A stretch of 41,858 bases of DNA, taken from contig JAGQWZ010000053.1 of the NCBI GenBank assembly GCA_020436835.1, positions 1 through 41,858 on the forward strand, given 5' to 3'. Shown here piece by piece: positions 8,060 through 15,450 of this stretch (positions are counted from its first letter, which is position 1; every line of letters begins with the position of its first letter). Source of the DNA: Saprospiraceae bacterium. GTDB lineage: Bacteria; Bacteroidota; Bacteroidia; Chitinophagales; Saprospiraceae. The notes below the pieces were generated by a model. That model worked only from the letters and a program-made list of their open reading frames with translations, searched no databases and was not told the origin of the DNA. A program made the translations under genes and the position numbers.

Positions 8060-8449
8060 CTATTCCTCCACCGCTTCAACTTCTTCCAGGGTGACTATCT
8101 CACCTTTGTTGCCCCAACTATTTAGGATGAAATTCATCACATCAACCACTTCTTCATCGGCCAGGTAAAGTGGTGTCATTATATTATTATAGGTTTCGCC
8201 ATTGACTACTATTTCTCCCTTTTGACCGTACTTGACAGCATGAATGGAGGCTTCTCGATTATTGAGTAGAAAATCAGCACCGGCCAGCGGAGGAAATGCT
8301 CCCGGCACCCCTTCTCCTTCTTGCATATGACAATTTATACAGAAGTCCTGATAAATTTCCTGGCCACGTTTCATACTACTGGCAAGGGGGTCATCTTGTT
8401 TTCCCGAAAAAAGAAAAAGCAACAAAAATAAACTCAGAAATATTTTCAT
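8060..8449 (-). CDS. Periplasmic c-type cytochrome
   Basis: A 129-residue monohaem cytochrome c. A signal peptide (MKIFLSLFLLLFLFSG) is followed by the haem-attachment motif CINCH (Cys37, Cys40, His41). The likely sixth haem ligand is the Met in NIMTPLYLADEE (about 94), followed by the usual C-terminal helix EEVVDVMNFILNSWGNKG. The tail is acidic (EEVEAVEE). The gene starts 2 bp after the stop of the PQQ-type dehydrogenase, so the two are translationally linked; the cytochrome is the natural electron acceptor for that enzyme (inference from order and known pairs). Confidence 0.93.
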   Translation of the reverse strand: MKIFLSLFLLLFLFSGKQDDPLASSMKRGQEIYQDFCINCHMQEGEGVPGAFPPLAGADFLLNNREASIHAVKYGQKGEIVVNGETYNNIMTPLYLADEEVVDVMNFILNSWGNKGEIVTLEEVEAVEE

Positions 8450-8451
8450 GA

Positions 8452-9582
8452 TTAAGTTGCAGGATTGATTCGGAAAACGCCTTTACCTTCTACAGAAAAA
8501 TAAATATAGCCATCTGGTCCTTGTTTCACTGACCTCATCCGGCCAAAACCATCTAAAATTTTCTCTTGCATGACCACCTTATTGCCATCCAGTTTGACCC
8601 GGTGCAGATAATTAAATTTTAAAGATCCAAGTAAAATACTGCCCTGCCACTCAGGATATTTGTCACTGGTCACGAACGTCATACCACAGGGAGCAATAGA
8701 AGGCACCCAATAAGTCACCGGTTGTGCCATACCTTCTTTTTCGGTTATATCCGTAATTTTTGTCCCACTGTAATTAATTCCATAAGTGATAACCGGCCAG
8801 CCATAATTAATTCCCTTTCTGATCAAATTTAATTCATCACCTCCCCTGGGACCATGTTCATGCGTCCATATCTCGCCGGTCTCCGGATGAACGGCCATGC
8901 CCTGGGGGTTTCGGTGTCCGTAGGAATAGATAGAGCCGATGGCACCCTCCTGATCTACAAAGGGATTATCTGGCGGAATCCTGCCGTCATCGAAGATACG
9001 GTGCACCTTACCACAGTGATTGCTGAGACTTTGTGGATTCTCATCACGTGCACCGCGGTCACCCACTGAAACAAATAGATATCCATCCGGATCGAAGGCA
9101 ATCCTTCCGCCCCAATGCTGACCTTTACTGGATTCGGGCAACGCCTTGAAAATCACCTCCTGGTTCTCTAATTGATCGCCGGTGAGCCTGGCCCGCATGA
9201 TAGTCGTGTTACCTCCATTATCATCAGTCGTGTTGGAACCATAGGTGAAATAGATTAATTTATTATTGTCAAAATCCGGATGCGTTTCAACGTCCATAAG
9301 ACCACCCTGTCCCCGTACATATACATCTGGCAGACCCTGTATTTCCGTCTTTTTCCCATCTGTCAGTCGAAACATCTTACCTTCCTTTTCTGTCACGAGT
9401 AGGTCACCCCCGGGGAGAAAGGTAAAACTCCAGGGGTTGTCAAAATCAGTGGAGACCGATTCTGCCGACACCTGTACCGGACTGACCTCAAGATCAGGAT
9501 ATTGTTGAGCACAACCGAATTCGGGTAGGATGAAAATAGCGATTAGAAAAAGTAACAGGAATGGACCTTTGGATCTTCTCAT
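8452..9582 (-). CDS. PQQ-dependent aldose sugar dehydrogenase-like protein
   Basis: A 376-residue soluble quinoprotein of the glucose/sorbosone dehydrogenase family (six-bladed beta-propeller, relatives of E. coli YliI and Acinetobacter soluble glucose dehydrogenase). The start MRRSKGPFLLLFLIAIFILP opens a signal ending at the lipobox-like EFGCAQQ, so the protein is exported and perhaps lipid-anchored. Family motifs seen in order: PWSFTFLPGGDLLVTEKEG, GLMDVETHPDF, GQHWGGRIAFDPDGYLFVSV with GDRG, GKVHRIFDDG, YGHRNPQG and EHGPRGGDELN; the His in QHWGG and the later GHRNPQG segment match the PQQ and calcium sites of the family. Substrate is a sugar by family, but not specified. It heads a two-gene operon with the cytochrome c downstream. 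No PQQ biosynthesis genes are in the window. Confidence 0.93.
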   Translation of the reverse strand: MRRSKGPFLLLFLIAIFILPEFGCAQQYPDLEVSPVQVSAESVSTDFDNPWSFTFLPGGDLLVTEKEGKMFRLTDGKKTEIQGLPDVYVRGQGGLMDVETHPDFDNNKLIYFTYGSNTTDDNGGNTTIMRARLTGDQLENQEVIFKALPESSKGQHWGGRIAFDPDGYLFVSVGDRGARDENPQSLSNHCGKVHRIFDDGRIPPDNPFVDQEGAIGSIYSYGHRNPQGMAVHPETGEIWTHEHGPRGGDELNLIRKGINYGWPVITYGINYSGTKITDITEKEGMAQPVTYWVPSIAPCGMTFVTSDKYPEWQGSILLGSLKFNYLHRVKLDGNKVVMQEKILDGFGRMRSVKQGPDGYIYFSVEGKGVFRINPAT

Positions 9583-9650
9583 GTTGGGTCTAACGTATGG
9601 TAACTGGTAAAAGTTGTAAAACTAACAATTTTGCATCCTTTTTCTGTGGG

Positions 9651-9679
9651 TTGTACAGCCTGAATTACCGTTGTCTTTG
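9651..9679 (+). promoter_or_regulatory. Promoter for the mscS-SMI1 operon
   Basis: TTG (9651-9653), 18 bases, then TGTCTTTG (9672-9679), one base off TAnnTTTG. Spacing is the same as at the coaD and pruA sites. The mscS ATG lies 63 bases beyond. Confidence 0.45.
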
Positions 9680-9742
9680 TATGAAATTTAGAGACAAGAA
9701 AGAAAAAATATCGACCTTTGCCTTCGATTCTAATCGTATTCT

Positions 9743-10609
9743 ATGGTTCGAAAAGTGTTGTTAACAGTTTTAGCAAAATCCGTCATTGTAGCCGTGCTGG
9801 CTTTTCTCTGGTGGACCCATCCCTTTGTAGATTGGGTACAGCCCTGGTCACGATTTTTTTACAATATGACGGCGTTTCTCCTTTTTGCAACGGGATTGAA
9901 TCTGGCAATTTCCCTGCTCATGATCGCTTACCGGATGAGGAAGGATATGCCTTACAATGGCCAGGATAATATTACCACCGGTGTACAGAATATTTATGTG
10001 CTCATTATTGCGTTGGTGATCATATTCTTTGTGTTGAGTCTTTGGGGTGTGGACGTCAAGACATTATTCACTTCTCTGAGTATTGTTGCGGCGGCGATTG
10101 CCATTGTTTCCAAGGAATTTATCAGCTCGATCATTGCCGGTTTTGTCATCGTCTTTTCCAAGCAACTTTCAATCGGGGACTATGTAAAAATCGGTGATCA
10201 AAAAGGAAAAGTGATCGATATAACGCTCACAAAACTGGCACTGTTGAATGAAGATGAAGATCTTATCTTTATTTCCAATGATGCAGCTTATCACAGTGAA
10301 GTGATTAATTATACCCAGGGTGAAATTAAAAGGGTCAGTATCTCATTTGAATTGAACTCCAATTTTCAGGGCACGGTAGAAGAACTGGAGGAGAATCTCA
10401 TAAAGGAATTAAGTGAGTATATAGATCAAATAGATCCGTTATCATTTAATTTACGCGTGGTAGATGTAAAGAAGGATTCGATTGCATTTAAATTTCAATA
10501 TTCATTAGACAAAATAGACCGGCTGTTGGAAAAGGAAATAAAGAGAAAAACAGTGCGCCGCGTTTTGAATTATATCAAATCCAAAGCTTCCAAAAAAGAT
10601 GGTGATTGA
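9743..10609 (+). CDS. Small-conductance mechanosensitive channel (MscS family)
   Basis: A 288-residue inner-membrane channel that opens under membrane tension and releases solutes on hypo-osmotic shock. Three hydrophobic segments are seen at about residues 6-26, 34-54 and 82-100, then the pore-lining third helix VAAAIAIVSKEFISSIIAGFV, followed by the beta domain motif SIGDYVKIGDQKGKVIDI that is highly characteristic of MscS. The C-terminal alpha/beta part is short and basic (KRKTVRRVLNYIKSKASKKD). The glycine-poor pore helix (AAAIAIVSKE) differs from the alternating Ala/Gly of E. coli MscS. It shares a 4-base TTGA overlap region with an alternative start of the next gene, so co-transcription is likely. 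Confidence 0.93.
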   Translation: MVRKVLLTVLAKSVIVAVLAFLWWTHPFVDWVQPWSRFFYNMTAFLLFATGLNLAISLLMIAYRMRKDMPYNGQDNITTGVQNIYVLIIALVIIFFVLSLWGVDVKTLFTSLSIVAAAIAIVSKEFISSIIAGFVIVFSKQLSIGDYVKIGDQKGKVIDITLTKLALLNEDEDLIFISNDAAYHSEVINYTQGEIKRVSISFELNSNFQGTVEELEENLIKELSEYIDQIDPLSFNLRVVDVKKDSIAFKFQYSLDKIDRLLEKEIKRKTVRRVLNYIKSKASKKDGD

Positions 10610-10638
10610 TTTCACCGGAAAAGTATACTTACAAAAAA

Positions 10639-11187
10639 ATGGAATTCAGGGGAATTACCTACAAAGATGAAATGATCACTGATCAGGCTACCTTGCAGAG
10701 GCTCCCGCCGGATCTAAAAAACTTCTACCGGGAAATAAATGGTTTGGTTGCCTACCAGGGAGGATTGCATATCCGCGGATGTGTAAAGGATCCATCCTGG
10801 CATTCACTTAGGAGGGTATGGTCTGATGATTGGGCACTCCATAGGAAATTTGCCACACTGACGGAGCATGATGTACCTTTCGCCCAGGACTGTCTGGGTG
10901 ATCAATATTTTTGGCGGTTAGGTACCATTTGGAGACTCTACTGGGATGACGGTGAGGTCGAAGATCTTGAACTGGAACTCTATGATTTTTTTGATGAGGT
11001 ACATCTAGATCCTATTGACTTTCTCGATCTGGAACCACTGGTATATTACCTTGAACAGGGAAAAACACTTTCTCCCGGATTTCTCTTGCGATCCGATCCC
11101 CCGCTTTCGATCGATGCCGAACATTATGAATTCATGCCGGTGTCTATAGAAGATTTTCTTACCGATCAGGTACTTCCGTCTCTTTAG
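10639..11187 (+). CDS. SMI1/KNR4 (SUKH) domain protein
   Basis: About 182 residues from the ATG at 10639; a TTG at 10606 that overlaps the mscS stop could add 11 residues. I prefer the ATG because MEFRGITYKDEMITDQ gives the usual length before the family motif LPPDLKNFYREINGLVAYQG. Also typical are GLHIRGCVKDPSWHSL, FAQDCLGDQYFWR and the C-terminal SIDAEHYEF region. SUKH proteins are best known as immunity proteins to contact-dependent toxins, but this subtype is widespread, chromosomal and not beside a toxin here; its role is unknown. Its last 29 bases overlap the tail of the convergent permease gene. It probably shares the mscS promoter. Confidence 0.85.
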   Translation: MEFRGITYKDEMITDQATLQRLPPDLKNFYREINGLVAYQGGLHIRGCVKDPSWHSLRRVWSDDWALHRKFATLTEHDVPFAQDCLGDQYFWRLGTIWRLYWDDGEVEDLELELYDFFDEVHLDPIDFLDLEPLVYYLEQGKTLSPGFLLRSDPPLSIDAEHYEFMPVSIEDFLTDQVLPSL

Positions 11188-12223
11188 GCTGATTGGAGTT
11201 TTCTCCCATCATTTCCCAACAGGTGATAAAGAAGGCTGCGATAATTGGCCCCAGGACGAATCCGGATATTCCCACCCAGGTCAATCCACCGAGGGTGGAA
11301 AGCAGGATCAGATAGTCTGGCATTTTGGTGTCATTGCCGACCAAACGAGGCCTTAAAAAGTTATCGAGGAGGCCAATCAACAACGAACCGACCAGGACAA
11401 TAATGATCGCTTTGGTGATCTCACCCTGAACGAAGAAAATGATGGCCGCCGGTATCCAGATGATCCCACTGCCCAAAGGCAAGAGGGAAACGATCGTCAT
11501 CAGGACGCCCCAAAGTACGGCACCGGGGATCCCCACAAAGAAAAATAAAAGCCCTCCTGCTGACCCCTGAGCCATAGCGACGACTAAACTTCCTTTTACG
11601 GTAGCTCTCGCTACACTTTCGAAGCGTCTGATTAAAGCCCACTCTTTCTCATCACCGATCGGCAAAACCCAGACCAGTTTCTTCACCAGATCTCGGCCAT
11701 CCCGAAGAAAGAAGAATAAGACATAGAGCATTATTGCCAGCTGAATGACAAATCCAATAAAATTCTGGGTGAAACTGAAAATAGATGAAGCAATGGTCTT
11801 AGAAATATTTGCCAGGCTTTCATTAATGGATGATCGTAGTTGATCCACGTCCAGGTTAAGGTTTTCGAGAAATCGTTCGACTACCGGAACCTGACTTCGA
11901 AGATTGTCCAGATATTCCTTGACTTTGATTTCACCCGAATCGATTTGATTGTAAAAATCAATTCCCTCTGTCGTCACCGCATATCCGATTAAAAAAAGGG
12001 GAAGAATAACCATCAGAAGAATGCCGGTTAACGTAAGACCCGCTGCCAGATTTTTCTTGTCCCCAACCCGGTTTAGGATTCGATCCTGGGTGCGCCGGAA
12101 TAAAAGTGCTAAAACGATGGACCAAAAAGTGGCAAGCAGATATTCCTTAATGAGTCCGAAAAAAGTGAGGGTGACCAGAAATAGTAGGACGAGAAAAAAA
12201 GAATGTGCAAAATTACGTTTCAT
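11159..12223 (-). CDS. AI-2E family transporter (PerM/TqsA type)
   Basis: A 354-residue polytopic membrane protein of the AI-2E exporter family; family members are proposed to export autoinducer-2 or act in sodium/proton exchange, and the actual substrate here is unknown. The sequence has paired N-terminal helices (FFLVLLFLVTLTFFGLI and TFWSIVLALLFRR), a soluble helical region at about 80-150, and the characteristic block around FFLRDGRDLVKKLVWVLP (the FxxxDG motif), with PLGSGIIWIPAAI, LLDNFLRPRLVGN (the DNxxRP motif) and LGGLTWVGISGFVLGPI near the end. All are hallmark motifs. The gene end overlaps the convergent SUKH gene by 29 bp. It is divergent from the GNAT gene at 12329 with about 105 bp between. 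Confidence 0.95.
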   Translation of the reverse strand: MKRNFAHSFFLVLLFLVTLTFFGLIKEYLLATFWSIVLALLFRRTQDRILNRVGDKKNLAAGLTLTGILLMVILPLFLIGYAVTTEGIDFYNQIDSGEIKVKEYLDNLRSQVPVVERFLENLNLDVDQLRSSINESLANISKTIASSIFSFTQNFIGFVIQLAIMLYVLFFFLRDGRDLVKKLVWVLPIGDEKEWALIRRFESVARATVKGSLVVAMAQGSAGGLLFFFVGIPGAVLWGVLMTIVSLLPLGSGIIWIPAAIIFFVQGEITKAIIIVLVGSLLIGLLDNFLRPRLVGNDTKMPDYLILLSTLGGLTWVGISGFVLGPIIAAFFITCWEMMGENSNQPKETEVPDR

Positions 12224-12328
12224 ACCGATGAAAAAATAAGGAACAAGATAGTTTAAAAATGGCAGAGAAGAGAGGATGCGTCGGGTCGGTATCCGCTATA
12301 ATAACGTAACTTTACTTATTTAAGATTA

Positions 12329-12835
12329 ATGATCTTTTCAACATCCAGATTAAATGTGCGTAAGCTGAGGAAGACCGATGTCGAACCGTTTTTTCGTCTG
12401 GAAAGCGATCCCGTGGTGAAGCGGTATACCAGTCCCTCAGGCGATTGGTCTTATTCTGCGATCGAGAAAGATTTAAACCGTTTAATAAAAGGTTATACAA
12501 CCAGGTCAGAACTTACTGTCTGGGCGGTTGAAGACGGCGATCAGAAATTTGTCGGGACGGTTGCTCTGGTGGGGAGAGGTGAAGAAAGGGAGATTGGATA
12601 TCGAATTTTGCCCGACTATTGGAGACAAGGATATGGATTGGAGATTTGTGAAGGTTTGATCAGGTACGCGTTCGACGATTTGAAAATAGGTAAGTTGGTC
12701 GCCATCTCCTGCAGCCGGAACAAAGCATCTGTTTCAATTCTGGATCGCCTTATGTATTTTGTCAAAGAGGAATACAATGAAGACTTTGCCGACATGGATC
12801 GATACTATGAGTTAGGCAATATCAAAATGGATTAA
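12329..12835 (+). CDS. GNAT-family N-acetyltransferase
   Basis: A 168-residue acetyltransferase of the RimJ/RimL-like branch. The opening MIFSTSRLNVRKLRKTDVEP has the common RLxxRxL..D pattern. The acetyl-CoA motif A is seen as IGYRILPDYWRQGYGLEICEGL, and VAISCSRNKASVSILDRL follows as motif B. Substrate unknown. A TAACTTTA element at 12307-12314 could be its -7 promoter box, just before the ATG. Its stop codon overlaps by 4 bp the end of a small convergent gene. No neighbour suggests a pathway. Confidence 0.88.
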   Translation: MIFSTSRLNVRKLRKTDVEPFFRLESDPVVKRYTSPSGDWSYSAIEKDLNRLIKGYTTRSELTVWAVEDGDQKFVGTVALVGRGEEREIGYRILPDYWRQGYGLEICEGLIRYAFDDLKIGKLVAISCSRNKASVSILDRLMYFVKEEYNEDFADMDRYYELGNIKMD

Positions 12836-12996
12836 GCCTGCTTTATCGGATCACCGTATCTTTCGACCACCAGTTGAGGTACGGCGGCAGGCTGCGCCCT
12901 TCGGATACGGTCGTTTATCATTGCCTTTATATATTTTTTATAGATACTCAAGGCGATAAAGGCGAATATGACGAGAAGAATGTTAGCTGTTTTCAT
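12832..12996 (-). CDS. 54-residue single-pass membrane peptide
   Basis: A short frame with ATG complement at 12994-12996 and a TAA ending at 12832. The product begins MKTANILLVIFAFIALSIYK, one N-terminal hydrophobic helix, then a basic stretch KKYIKAMINDRIRR and a Pro/Val-rich tail ending YGDPIKQA. The layout (short N terminus, helix, positive cytoplasmic side) fits a small inner-membrane protein with its C terminus in the cytoplasm. It ends 4 bp inside the convergent GNAT gene. I do not recognise a family. Support is the clean membrane-helix plus basic-flank pattern; it could still be chance. Confidence 0.45.
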   Translation of the reverse strand: MKTANILLVIFAFIALSIYKKYIKAMINDRIRRAQPAAVPQLVVERYGDPIKQA

Positions 12997-13225
12997 GATT
13001 CTTTTTTATAGTACGTGTATCGACTGCCCAAAATGTCCTAAGTAACTGTTAAAAATTTCTCTAATATTTACAGGATTTGTTAAATCCAAGGGTATGCATC
13101 CTATCTCAGGGACAAAACCTTGAAAAAATGGAGTCTTCTGGTGCAGATGGTTCTATGTAACGATCGAATCAAAGGCAGGACTAAGCTGGAGCGGCAATTA
13201 TTTGATCCAGTGTTAGGGTAGGTGA

Positions 13226-13807
13226 TCAGTGCATCCTGTCCCCACGCAATTCCAGTGACTGCATGATCTCGGCTTCGTTATCCAGGTATTCTTGCCAACG
13301 GGTCCTGACCTTCTCCTCACCACAATATTCCTTGGCGAGGTCTATAAAAAGTCGATAATGACCAGCTTCTGATATCATGAATTGGTGATAGAATTTCTTT
13401 AACTCATCTTCCTCAAGGTGTAAGGAGAGGAGACGAAATCGCTCGCAGCTCCGGGCTTCAATCATGGCACAGGTGAGTAATTTCTCCAGGAGGCGATCTA
13501 CCGGACTGCCTCCTTTCTTTTGCCGGTTAATCAGTGCATTTACATAAAGATCCTTTCGCTGTTTACCCAGATTTAGTTTTCTCTTTTTCATTTCTGCCAG
13601 TACTTGGCGGAAATGTCCCCATTCTTCGGTCACAATAGGCGCCAGCTCTTCGACAAGTCTTTTGTGTTCCGGATACATTTGGATCAGGCTGATGCAGGAG
13701 GTAGCAGCCTTCTGTTCACAATAGGCATGATCCGTCAGGACTTCTTCCAGGCTTTTTTCAGCCAGGTTGACCCATCTGGGGTCAGTTGGTAATTTTAAAC
13801 CAAGCAT
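13226..13807 (-). CDS. miaE: tRNA-(ms2io6A)-hydroxylase MiaE
   Basis: A 193-residue non-haem diiron monooxygenase that hydroxylates the isopentenyl group of ms2i6A37 in tRNA. The ferritin-like four-helix pattern and diiron ligands are visible: Glu in DHAYCEQKAA, Glu and His in TEEWGHFRQV, Glu in IEARSCERFRLL, and Glu and His in ISEAGHYRLFI. Length is normal for the short bacterial MiaE. It needs MiaA and MiaB products as substrate makers, which are not in the window. Its ATG abuts the stop of the upstream envelope-protein gene with no spacer, so the two are co-transcribed although their functions seem unrelated. Confidence 0.95.
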   Translation of the reverse strand: MLGLKLPTDPRWVNLAEKSLEEVLTDHAYCEQKAATSCISLIQMYPEHKRLVEELAPIVTEEWGHFRQVLAEMKKRKLNLGKQRKDLYVNALINRQKKGGSPVDRLLEKLLTCAMIEARSCERFRLLSLHLEEDELKKFYHQFMISEAGHYRLFIDLAKEYCGEEKVRTRWQEYLDNEAEIMQSLELRGDRMH

Positions 13808-15346
13808 TTATTTTGTGTTCAGGCAAGTCAGTTGATTGATAAAGAAATCGATATTATATACTTCATAGTCCTCATATCCAGACGACCAGACGACTCTTAC
13901 CTTATCAACACCGCTTTTCAGTAAGCTCTTTTCCTTTTGATAATCAATAGGATATCGTACTTTATATGTAGTAAAACCTGAGTTGGCATCCAGGATACCC
14001 TGATTTTCGGATTGGGTAAAGAGGGAGACGGTTTCTCCATCCAGTAATTTCAGATTGAGAAGACTGCCCGTTTTGACATAACCATATTCTCTGGCGGCAT
14101 TCTTGGAGGCAATGGTGAAAATCAGGGTCAAATACCTGAACCCACCCGAAATGCTGGTGAGATATCCTTTGCAGGTGACATAGTCGATGTCCTTAAGGAA
14201 TGGTTTAAGTCGTTCATCGGTATAGCTGAAGAACAACTCTTCCTTCATTTCCTTTTTCAGGTTGTTCGTAAATTCATCGATGCCGTGGAAAGAAAATTCA
14301 CAGTGATAACCGGGTACAATTTCCCTGGTATCGGAAAACCAGCTTGGTGCACTTTGGGCAATACCACCAGTCACCATGCCCGGTTTATTTTCTGCAACTT
14401 CTTCCGTGGTTTCAGCCTGTGACACTACTTCGGGTACTTCCCTGTCGATTTCGTTGCCCCCCTTGTCATCACCTGATTCAGGCCTTTGTTCGCCGGTTTC
14501 TCCATCATCGTTTTGAGCAGCAACCGTTTGTTGTTTATCGACCATCGTCGCTTGCCGGGCGGAAGTGTCCATCATGGTGTCTTCCTGCTTTAATGCCTCA
14601 GTTTCCTCACCTTGTGTTTTTTCCGGATCGTCCGGTAAGGCAGGATCAGTCTCATTTTCTTGATTCCGGGGAACATTTGAAGCCGGTTCTTCGCGCTTAT
14701 TTTCGGCTACCTCTATCTTGGTCTCCGGTGCATCTGTAGTTTTGGCGATGTTTAGGGAGTCCTCATGATTTAATTCCGCTTTTGTATTAAGGCCGGGCAC
14801 GTATATGTTGGCAAGTTTCTCATATTTTTCCTTCTTACCTATTTTGAGAATTTTCTTGATCAAAGAACGGGCATAGGAGAGCAGTCTTTGATCATCCTGC
14901 CGCCGTTCATTGAGAAGAGTGAGTTGCTTTTCAACCTGCTCTGCTTCCGCCAGCTCACCGTTGCTTTCGAGGTTGCGAATCTGATCTTCCAGCGTATGGG
15001 CGTCCGTACTACTTTGATCGACTTTATCCAGCATTTCGGATTCATAGCGTACGGCAGCGGCTATGTATTTCTGGAACAGGCGGTAGTCATATCGCAGGGT
15101 CGCATTCTGAGGCAGGGGTTCTATCGGTGCAATAGCATCGTCATTAATGTCATCCCATAGGCCACTTTCCAACATGGAGTCACGACCTTCGAAATATCGC
15201 CAGGTACCGTCTTCATACTGGATGATTTTTTCCCCCTTTGCATTTCGCACCACTTTTTGGCCGTAGCCGGCAAAACAGCATAGGCACAATACGGCCAACA
15301 GGCAGTATCTAAGTAGCCTGTGTAGAGTAGGATGAAACAATTTCAT
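13808..15346 (-). CDS. Secreted coiled-coil/acidic protein of unknown function
   Basis: About 512 residues from the ATG at 15346 (a TTG at 15361 would add 5). A signal peptide (LLRYCLLAVLCLCCFAGYGQ) leads to the mature protein. The first mature motif, KGEKIIQYEDGTWRYFEG, is a small 'DGTWRYF' unit common in Bacteroidota secreted proteins. Residues about 85-180 are charged and helical with heptad-like spacing (coiled coil). Residues about 190-320 are acidic low complexity rich in Glu, Asp, Thr and Gln, probably disordered. The last 190 residues form a globular domain with alternating strands (ITSISGGFRY-like, TYKVRYPIDYQ) that I do not recognise. It lies directly before miaE and is divergent from the prolyl oligopeptidase gene. 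Confidence 0.8.
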   Translation of the reverse strand: MKLFHPTLHRLLRYCLLAVLCLCCFAGYGQKVVRNAKGEKIIQYEDGTWRYFEGRDSMLESGLWDDINDDAIAPIEPLPQNATLRYDYRLFQKYIAAAVRYESEMLDKVDQSSTDAHTLEDQIRNLESNGELAEAEQVEKQLTLLNERRQDDQRLLSYARSLIKKILKIGKKEKYEKLANIYVPGLNTKAELNHEDSLNIAKTTDAPETKIEVAENKREEPASNVPRNQENETDPALPDDPEKTQGEETEALKQEDTMMDTSARQATMVDKQQTVAAQNDDGETGEQRPESGDDKGGNEIDREVPEVVSQAETTEEVAENKPGMVTGGIAQSAPSWFSDTREIVPGYHCEFSFHGIDEFTNNLKKEMKEELFFSYTDERLKPFLKDIDYVTCKGYLTSISGGFRYLTLIFTIASKNAAREYGYVKTGSLLNLKLLDGETVSLFTQSENQGILDANSGFTTYKVRYPIDYQKEKSLLKSGVDKVRVVWSSGYEDYEVYNIDFFINQLTCLNTK

Positions 15347-15450
15347 AACTTGCCGTGCCAATGTTTATAAGCCTGTAGAAAGGCCGAAATTACGCTATTA
15401 TTATCAGATATGATGATTTAGGGACTGAAGATATTGTTAAAATACATTAT

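Noticed and set aside
13072..13086. Hairpin GGATTT-GTT-AAATCC
   Set aside because: Only six base pairs, AT-rich and without a T-run in the right place for a terminator.
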